DNA of 64,000 bases from Gautieria morchelliformis (taxonomy: Eukaryota; Basidiomycota; Agaricomycetes; Gomphales; Gomphaceae): assembly GCA_015179125.1 (NCBI GenBank), contig WHVA01000162.1, forward strand, positions 62,001 to 126,000. The letters run 5' to 3'. Under the pieces are notes generated by a model. It was not told the DNA's origin, ran no database searches, and saw only the letters and a list, made by a program, of their open reading frames with translations. Below, in pieces: positions 56,743 to 64,000 of this stretch. Made by a program: the position numbers and the translations under genes. Within the stretch, counting starts at the first letter, position 1. Each line of letters starts with the position of its first letter.

Positions 56743-56989
56743 CCTGGTTTCTTGGTCCAGGGTAGCGTCAGTCGTCGTGTCACTGGGCTGCGCCTGGGGT
56801 GTGGACCTCGAGCTCGTCGCTCATGTCCATCTTCGACTGCGTGGAATCATCATGCTCGCAGCCGACAGTAGAGGGTCTACTGGAGGGTCTCAATGATGTT
56901 TAGTCGTCAACGCAGCGATCTTTTTCAAGATTGCTTCGAATCCACTATTGGTTGGTCGCGTGGCGATCAACCGCAGGATAGTTCAAAAA

Positions 56990-57208
56990 TGTGTAAAGGA
57001 TGTCGATCTTAAGACCTTGTATCACAAGGGCACAACAGAACTTGACCAATAAGTGGTATTCTGAATGCTACGTAGTGACAGGTAAGAGTAAGATGCAATG
57101 TGTACCGCTGGCCGGTTCCCACGCATAAACTATACAGTGGGTCCCTAATGGGCCCACTGGGATTATGTAATAACTAATGTACATGTAGATACACGGGTTA
57201 TTTACACA
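56990..57208 (-). mobile_element. LTR-like repeat (219 bp)
   Basis: Ends form the inverted repeat TGTGTAAA/TTTACACA. It contains an agtgggtccc...gggcccact hairpin and matches 31606-31835 in inverse orientation. It lies at the junction between the gypsy relic and copia pol. No target duplication is clear. Confidence 0.6.
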
Positions 57209-60070
57209 AAGAGACAGATCGGGATCGGATTACCTGAACTGAGTGCAGGACAGGAGCTGAGTCCCTGCATAGAGTGCCCTTTTGGTAAACAGACCCGCTT
57301 ACCATTCAAAAACATCGAAGACCTTCCAGAATCGATCGGTGACATCATATCCTCAGATCTATGTGGCCCCTTCGAAATCTCAGTCGGCGGTTTCAAATAT
57401 TTTGTCATCTGGATTGATCATGCCACGAGATACGTCAAAGTGGATTTCCTGAAGAACAAAGAATGTAGGACGGTTACCAATTCGTTCAAGGAATACTTGG
57501 CATGGTTGAAGAAGCAGAAGGGAGTCGATGTGAAGAGAATCAGAACGGATAACGGAGGGGAATACATGGGGGGAGAGTTCAAGGAACTGTGCAGTGAGCT
57601 TGGAATCGTTCATGAAACAACAACCCCTCACACACCTGAACACAATGGAGTCTCAGAGAGATACAACAGGACACTCCAGGAAGGCGCACTCACGTTACAA
57701 CATGACGCCGGCCTCACGAGTCGATTCTGAGTATCCGGTATCCACACTGTGTACTTCGTGAAAAACCGAATGCTACACAGCAAAATCGACATGTCACCCT
57801 ACGAGGCCTTATGGAAAACGAAGCCTAGACTCGACTGGTTACGCACATACGGTTCCAAATGCTGGGCACTGATACCGAAGGATACAAGGAGGAAGGGCAA
57901 CTACAAATCAACAGAGGGGATTTTCATCGGATATTTTGATGATTCAAAAGCGTACAAGGTGTGGATACCACGCACCCAAACACTGATGAAAGCTCGGGAT
58001 GTAGTTTTCGACGAACTGAAACAAATCAAACGTACCACGCTACACATCACCGACGAAGACGAAACCCCACAGCTCTGGGTAGTCGACGGAAATCTCCCCA
58101 CATTCTCCCATCCGCCACAACCTAAAACCAACCCACCGACCGATGAAAATGACGATGAGATGCCACCCCTGACATACGACGACTCGATGGACACTGACGA
58201 AGAAGGAGAGGAAGAGACGATAGAGGTGAGGCTGAATGTAGGAGAGGGGGAGTTACGCGCGGAGAGTTTCGACACAGAAGCCGAACCGGAGGAGCAAGTG
58301 GAGGAGTCAGAAGCAAGCACAGGAAGAGGAGAGGGTGAGGACATAGCACCGAAGGAATTCCTGAAGGGACCCTGGATGAATCCGTCAAACACGAACTACG
58401 GAAGAGGCAGAAGACACGCCGCACTACTCACCGAAGTAGCAGCGATGGCATATGGGAGGAGAGAACTTGAGGAGACCGAGGCAGGATTCATGGTACTAGC
58501 GGAGGACGAGCCAGCGAGCTACAAAGAGGCAATGAAGTCAGAGAATGCAGAGAGGTGGAGGAAAGCATGCCAAGATGAGTACGACCTACTGATGGGGTAC
58601 AACACGTGGAATCTAGTCGAGAAACCAGCCGAGGCGAACGTTGTAGGAAGCCGATGGACATTTCAAGTAAAGAGGGACAACAGGGGGGAGGTCGATAAGT
58701 TCAAATCCAGATTTGTCGCTCAAGGCTACTCAAAAGTACCAGGAATCGACTTCCAAGAAACCTATTCCCCTACGATCAGACTCACCTCTATCAGACTCAT
58801 CCTAGCACTCACGTGCAAGTTCGACCTGGAACTACGACACATAGATGTGAAGGGAGCATACCTCAACGGAAAGCTCGAGGACACAGTATACATGTGACAG
58901 CCGGAAGGTTTCGCCAAACCGGGGGAGGAAAATCTAGTGTGTAAACTCAACAAAGGAATATACGGCCTCAAGCAGTCAGGAAGGGTATGGCACGGGACTC
59001 TGAGAAAAGAGATGGAGAGGATAGGATTTAAAGCAGGGGAGGCAGATAACACAGTATTTTTCAAGTTCAGAGAGGGAAACACAGTCGAAATCGCTGGATG
59101 GTACGTGGATGACGGACTCCTAGCGTCGAATTCATTAACCGCTATGGAGGGGATGGTCACCGCAATCAGGGGGAGCTTCGATATCCAGGATTTGGGGGAT
59201 CCGACGCGGCTACTCAGGATACAGATTGTCAGGGAACGTGAACACGGCACAATCCACATCTAACAGCCGGCATTTATCAACACGGTGTCAAAACGATTCG
59301 AAATAACATCCAGACGCGCAGTAAACTCACCAATGGATCCTAACATCGAGTTACAGATCTCCACCACCCCAAACGACATCATTGATTACACATACGCATC
59401 CATCGTAGGCAGCCTCAACTACTGCGCCATTGCCACTCGACCCGACATCGCATACGCCGTCAACAAATGTGCACAATATTCATCAAATCCAAATGTAACT
59501 CACTGGGAAGCCGCCAAGAGGATATTGCGCTACCTGTTGAACACGAGAGAATACGGGATACTGTACATCAGAGAGGGGGAAGGAGCTGTGGGATATGCTC
59601 ACAACCTAGCCGGATACACTGATGCGGATTTCGCGGGCGATCGAAATGATCGAAAGTCAACTATGGGATGGGTATGCACCTTCAATGGCGCACCCATATC
59701 CTGGGCCTCGAAGAAACAGGGTCTCGTCAGTCGATCGACCATGGAGTCCGAGGTGGTGGCAGGATAGTTTGCATCAGCGGAAGGGATATGGCTCATCAAA
59801 CTGGGGAAAGATTTCCAACACGACTTCACACCTATTCCAATATTCACGGATAATCAATCGGCCATCGCTTTCTTAACTAACAACGCCAATAGCAGCCGAA
59901 CGAAACACATCGACGTGCATTATCATTACACGAAGGAACAAATCGACGTGGGAAATATCAAACTACACTATGTAAAGACACTCGATAACCCCACCGACAT
60001 CCTCACGAAACCACTGTCTCCTCGCAAACATCTCAACATCCTAGCGATGCTAGGAGTGCGTCGAGTTTGA
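57209..60070 (+). pseudogene. copia pol, one frame with four stops
   Basis: The frame is continuous from about 57215 to 60068 without indels. Motifs: CIECPFGKQTRLPF; integrase Asp in SSDLCGPFE, Asp in RTDNGGEYMGG, Glu in PHTPEHNGVSERYN; RT with LRHIDVKGAYLNGKL and GWYVDDGLLAS; RNase H AGYTDADFAGDR and TDNQSAIAFL; the terminal KTLDNPTDILTKPL. Stops: TGA 57728-57730 (where Trp is likely), TGA 58895-58897, TAA 59261-59263, TAG 59765-59767. Gag and protease are absent. The acidic linker between integrase and RT (about 58130-58350) is typical. Inactive, but decayed only by point mutations. Confidence 0.88.
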
Positions 60071-60077
60071 GGGGGAG

Positions 60078-60450
60078 TGTTATGATATTCAAGTTACGAC
60101 ATTAATGACATCACCAGATCTGAATCTAAAATATACTGACGTCACCGAACCACACGATCCCCAAAATCCATGCCCGCGTCCATACACAGATACACAGAAA
60201 TATCCCCGAATCCCCTGACTCGCATACACGCGACACCGGACCAATACATTTCCACGCACGCGCACAGGGCACGCCAAGCCGATGTCATCACATTACATAT
60301 GCTGATCCCATCAATCTCGACCGAGGGACCGACCCGAGACACAGATCCCCGCTTAGGCACCAACTCAGTCGCGATCAAGACACGATACACATTCGATCAT
60401 CCCTGAGCAGCCTCGACCGCAGCTCCACAATTTCTCTTACATATCACACA
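60078..60450 (+). repeat. 3' LTR of the copia relic (right end uncertain)
   Basis: TGTTATGATATTC begins directly after the polypurine tract gagggggag (60069-60077). The right end is set only approximately; no second LTR copy is present for comparison. 60451-60796 shows no gene. Confidence 0.6.
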
Positions 60451-60796
60451 CATGTCCCTCCACACCACCGCCTTATGCACTACAGTTGCGGACACTGAAA
60501 GCCCGCTTATTTTGGTCAACCATTTTTTAGGACGGCCAGAATGGCCCAGATTGTTTCTAAACAGTAAAATACAATAATCTAGATCACTATGAGAATATTT
60601 GCACGAGCCGATTATCAAAAATTGACAAAAAAAGTTTTAACCCCCCTAAATTTTGGCCGTACCCCCTTTTTAGCGCCGTAAATCACAATAAAATCGCGAT
60701 TCAATAGCATTTGATGTGCTGAGTTTGCGCATGTTGAAAAGAAGTCGGTAAATACAACTGGGACTGCGGAAAAAAATTCCAAAGTCTCACCTTGCC

Positions 60797-63527
60797 ATGG
60801 CCAGAGGTCGACCATCGAAGAGAGCACGGGCCACCCGCAACATCTCTGGCCTCAAAAATCAATCGCGAGACCCCACTGATTTCTCTGAGTCAACCCCTCA
60901 GCCCATTCCACGCCGATCTCAAGCGCCAAGCCCCAATAGGGACGACCTAGAGGAGGAGGATGAGGATCTGTCTCTTTTAATTCACTTTGATTCTCTGAAA
61001 ACGAACCTTGCATATGAAGAGGCTTGCCGAGATGATGGAGAGGAGCTGGAGAATGAGGAGTTAGAGGAATGGGAGGGATTCTGCGATGAAGGTCTTGCTG
61101 AATCAATGGTCGAGCTGTTTAAGGCAGATGATGCATTTGATTCGGACTGGTTGCCTGAGAAGCTGAAGAACAAAAGAAATAAGAGAAAGAAAGAGAAGAA
61201 AGGCAAGTACTCATCATCATTCGCATTTTTGTTACTTATCACGCGATCAGAAAGACCCAAGACATACAAGAAGGGTCCAGATGTCATGTCCAAATCAGAT
61301 CGCACACAGAGGAGGCATGCACGAGCGATGCAAGGTCAAAGCAGGCTAACCATGTTCAGTTTCAAAGCTCCTTCATATCCAGCGAGGGTTGTGGGGCCAA
61401 AGATACCGACGAAAGATTCGTTGATGCCGATCATCGATCCAGAGGAACAGATCAGATATCAACCTGAACCCAAACGATTGAGGGTGAGGTCATTGTCGGT
61501 GCTTTCGGATCCATCAACGGATAACGAGGCTGCAGAGCTTGTAGAGGTTTCCGGGAGCAAAGCTGGGGCTGAGAATGAAACTGAGATTGGGGACTGGGAA
61601 TGCGAGCCCGAGAACGAAGCTGAGATTGACTACCGGGGATGCGAACCCGAGAACAAAGATGGAGTTGAGGACCAGGAACATAATCCTGAGAACAAAGCTG
61701 GGGCCGAGAATGAAGCTGGGGCTGAAAGCGAAGATGAGATCGAGGACCAGGAAGCTGAGGCTGAGAGCGAAGCTGAGATCAAGGACCAGGAATGCGAGCT
61801 TGAGGAAGGATTTCAAGACCGGAAGAGTCATGTTCAAGACTGGTCTGATCTTCGAAGTCAGATCAAGGACCTCCTTAAAAAAAAGAGCAAAGTAATGCCT
61901 TTTTCTCAAGTAAACCAGCTCCTCATCCTCACCAATTTTGCCACCCTTCGCCTCAAAGGACTCTCCCGTACTCAGGCAAGTCTCCAGATCGCGCGACAAT
62001 GGCATGAAGGGCAGGGCAACTGGTTTGCCTGAAGGGTCCAAGCACTGGCAAGATATTATCAGATTTTCGAAAAGCTTCCCATTCAGAAGCGTGGAGGGTC
62101 TGCAAATCTGCGATCATGGCTTCATGATGAGCACATTCGGACACGCACACGTGATTGGCTCACCTCACAGAAGACAGGGGATGTCACTCCCCGCCGACTT
62201 CGTCATGCACTTAATGGGATCATTTTTCCAGAGTTAAATATTACTCTCGCAAATCCTATTAGCGAGCGCACAGCTCGTCGGTGGCTGATCAAGCTTGGGT
62301 GGCGTCGAACAGTTGTGCGGAAGGGGGTTTACATGGATGGGCATGAGCGCGATGATGTGGTGAAATACCGAAACAACATTTTCCTACCATTGATTGCTCA
62401 GTTTGAAGCTCGGATGGCAAAACATGAAGGGCCTGACTTGAAGAAGATCATGCCGGAATTGCAACAAGGACAGCGACGGATTATTATCCAGTACCATGAC
62501 GAGTCCTGTTTTCATGCAAATGATGAGGCACCAAGTCTTTGGTTGCGAGAAAGCGAGCAGCCACTTCGTAAAAAAGGCCGAGGCAGGTTAATTCATGTTT
62601 CAGATTTCATTAATGAAGAGGATGGCCGGCTCGTGCTTTTGGATGAAGATGGCCAAATTGTCCAGGATGCTCGAAAGATAATTTATCCGGGTGCAAATGG
62701 TGACCCTTGGTGGGATACCAAACAACTTATGGAGCAGATAAGAACTGCAATCCGAATTTTCGAGACTGCCCATCCTGACTGCCAAGCCTTGTTTATTTTT
62801 GATCAGTCATCTGCCCATGCTTCTTTGCCCCCAGATGCACTGAAAGCTTTTGAAATGAATAAATCTGACGGTGGAAGGCAACGCAAGCAGCGCGACACAC
62901 TAATTCCTCAATCAAATCCCGACCCTCACTTCCAAGGACAGCCACAGCAGATGACGACATTATCTGGGCAACCGAAGGGCTTGCAGGCTGTTCTTAAAGA
63001 ACGGGGATTTGAGGTCTCGCACTTGAAAGCCAAGTGTGCACCAGTCTGCCCTTTTGAGAGCCAGAACTGCTGCATGGCTAGGCTTCTCTCTCAGCAAGAA
63101 GATTTTGTCAATCAAGAATCAATGATTGAGATACTGATCAAAGGTGCAGGCCATGAGTGTATTTTCCTTCCAAAATTTCACTGTGAGCTGAACCCCATTG
63201 AAATGGTGAGTAATTTTCTGCTAATTGAATACTAATCTAACAAGTGTCTCTAAGTACTGGGGATGGTGCAAATACCGATACCGGGAGCAGCCTAAAAACA
63301 ATTTTGCAGAGGCTAAAGCATGTGCACTGGAAGTTCTTGATGCATGCCCTGCAGACGTCATTCGGAGATTTATTAATCGGTCATGGAGATTCATAGATGC
63401 TTACCAAAAAGGCTTGAAAGGGGAGGCTGCGGCATGGGTTGTGCGCAAGCAGAGAAGTCATAGATCAGTGTCAGAAAGTGCAATGAAGGCACTTGAAGCT
63501 CAGGCAAAGGGTAAATCAATGTATTAA
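60797..63527 (+). pseudogene. DDE transposase (ELNPIE type), one TGA from intact
   Basis: Probably cut-and-paste transposition. The ATG at 60797 (MARGRPSKRARATRN) starts a basic/AT-hook-like N-terminus, then an acidic region; a 48-nt intron is possible at 61207-61254; Glu-rich repeats occupy 61550-61800. The only break is TGA at 62030-62032 (WFA-stop-RVQALARYYQ), CGA in likely ancestors. An HTH-like region (RTARRWLIKLGWRRT) is followed by the catalytic region: Asp in YHDESCFHAND (about 62498), Asp in FIFDQSSAHAS (about 62800), Glu in FHCELNPIEM (63190-63205). A 49-nt intron (63206-63254, GTGAGT...TCTAAG) joins M to YWGWCKYRYRE. The last part contains RRFINRSWRFIDAYQKG. D-to-E spacing is about 130 residues with a Cys-rich insert. 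Terminal repeats were not found. Confidence 0.78.
63206..63254 (+). other. intron in the DDE transposase gene
   Basis: ATG|GTGAGT ... TCTAAG|TACTGG, 49 nt, phase 0. It falls right after the catalytic Glu motif and restores ELNPIEMYWGWCKYR, the expected conserved string. Confidence 0.8.
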
Positions 63528-64000
63528 TAGTGCTCAGAACCCATACTAGAAGTGCGGAGCGTTTCCCGCAGCAACCTTGCTCGATTCAGTATGGAACCAC
63601 GATCTATCATTATCAAAGCATCTGTATTAATAGATTACTGTCTAGGTGAAGGAACTGAACGAAAAAAAAACCAAAAGCTGGTGGGAAAAGATGAGAAGAG
63701 ACAGGAGAATGGAGGAAGCGAGGGACAGTGAACAAAAAACAAAAACAGTAGAATAGAAAACATTAGAAAGCAAATACACCACAGTAAACAGGACGCACAC
63801 ACGCGTATATCACCATACACCAGGAGATAAAACGGCACTCAAAGACAGAAGGCGCGACGCGTGTATTACCTCGTACCGCTACATAGGTCGACACGAAGGA
63901 CAGATATCGCGAGGCATATGATACCTGGTATGGAAACACACCTCACATCGCACATAATCCACAGCAGGACCCAACAGGCCACTGGTTGTCACGCGACGTA
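63528..64000. other. no gene seen
   Basis: It contains ccatact...agtatgg (63541-63594), a small inverted repeat that could belong to the transposon end, and a purine-rich stretch. Nothing else is supportable. Confidence 0.4.

Noticed and set aside
61550-61800. Glu-rich repeats as a separate gene
   Set aside because: They lie in frame within the DDE transposase N-terminal region.
1-64000. tRNA or rRNA genes
   Set aside because: No cloverleaf with A and B boxes or rRNA-like block was seen by eye; a tRNAscan-SE run would be needed to exclude them.

Overview
The window reads as a transposon-dense region of a filamentous basidiomycete, most likely an Agaricomycete. The reasons are: short introns of about 45-60 nt with GTGAGT/GTAAGT donors; Helitron Rep/Pif1 proteins and pogo-like and DDE transposases of the types common in mushroom-forming fungi; a mushroom-type kinase-like gene with a PLRxDPRNHT motif; a seven-helix receptor-like gene; and Ty3/gypsy and Ty1/copia elements with fungal-type LTRs. 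No plasmid, bacterial or organellar features were seen. Species cannot be named from sequence alone.

Layout. 1-3587 is the 3' part of a Ty3/gypsy element (integrase, chromodomain, 3' LTR) that also carries, in antisense, a decayed coiled-coil/Zn(II)2Cys6 gene. 3588-4792 is a 12-bp minisatellite. 6147-9208 holds two copies of the 5' part of the host translation factor gene eIF3c (NIP1) as an inverted repeat, with a 904-bp hairpin-rich element between them. 9630-18040 is a mosaic of old LTR and repeat fragments. 18041-31584 is an autonomous Helitron with other elements nested inside: a second 904-bp-family element, which contains two head-to-tail non-autonomous Helitrons, one of which contains a solo LTR; and separately a 649-bp element. 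31585-34422 carries a host-type kinase-like gene. A pogo-like transposon follows at about 34.4-38.4 kb. 38.7-40.0 kb holds a likely receptor gene. 40.05-44.8 kb is a second, different, frameshifted Helitron. 44.8-47.7 kb has no recognisable gene. 47698-52177 is a Ty1/copia element with both LTRs (minus strand). 52.8-53.9 kb is an LTR-like repeat. 54.0-56.7 kb is the gag and start of protease of another gypsy element (minus). 57.2-60.07 kb is a copia pol with four in-frame stops. 60.8-63.5 kb is a DDE transposase that is intact except for one TGA.

Functionally, nearly every coding unit is mobile DNA and nearly every one is broken. Many of the breaks are single TGA codons where the frame otherwise continues. 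Several of these are at positions where a CGA arginine codon is the likely ancestor, which suggests CpG deamination. The only plausible host genes are the kinase-like gene, the receptor-like gene and the captured eIF3c fragments. The findings that best repay a second look are the antisense Zn-cluster gene inside a retrotransposon, the eIF3c inverted duplication, the conserved hairpin-dense 904-bp element, and the nested insertion whose junctions can be read to the base.
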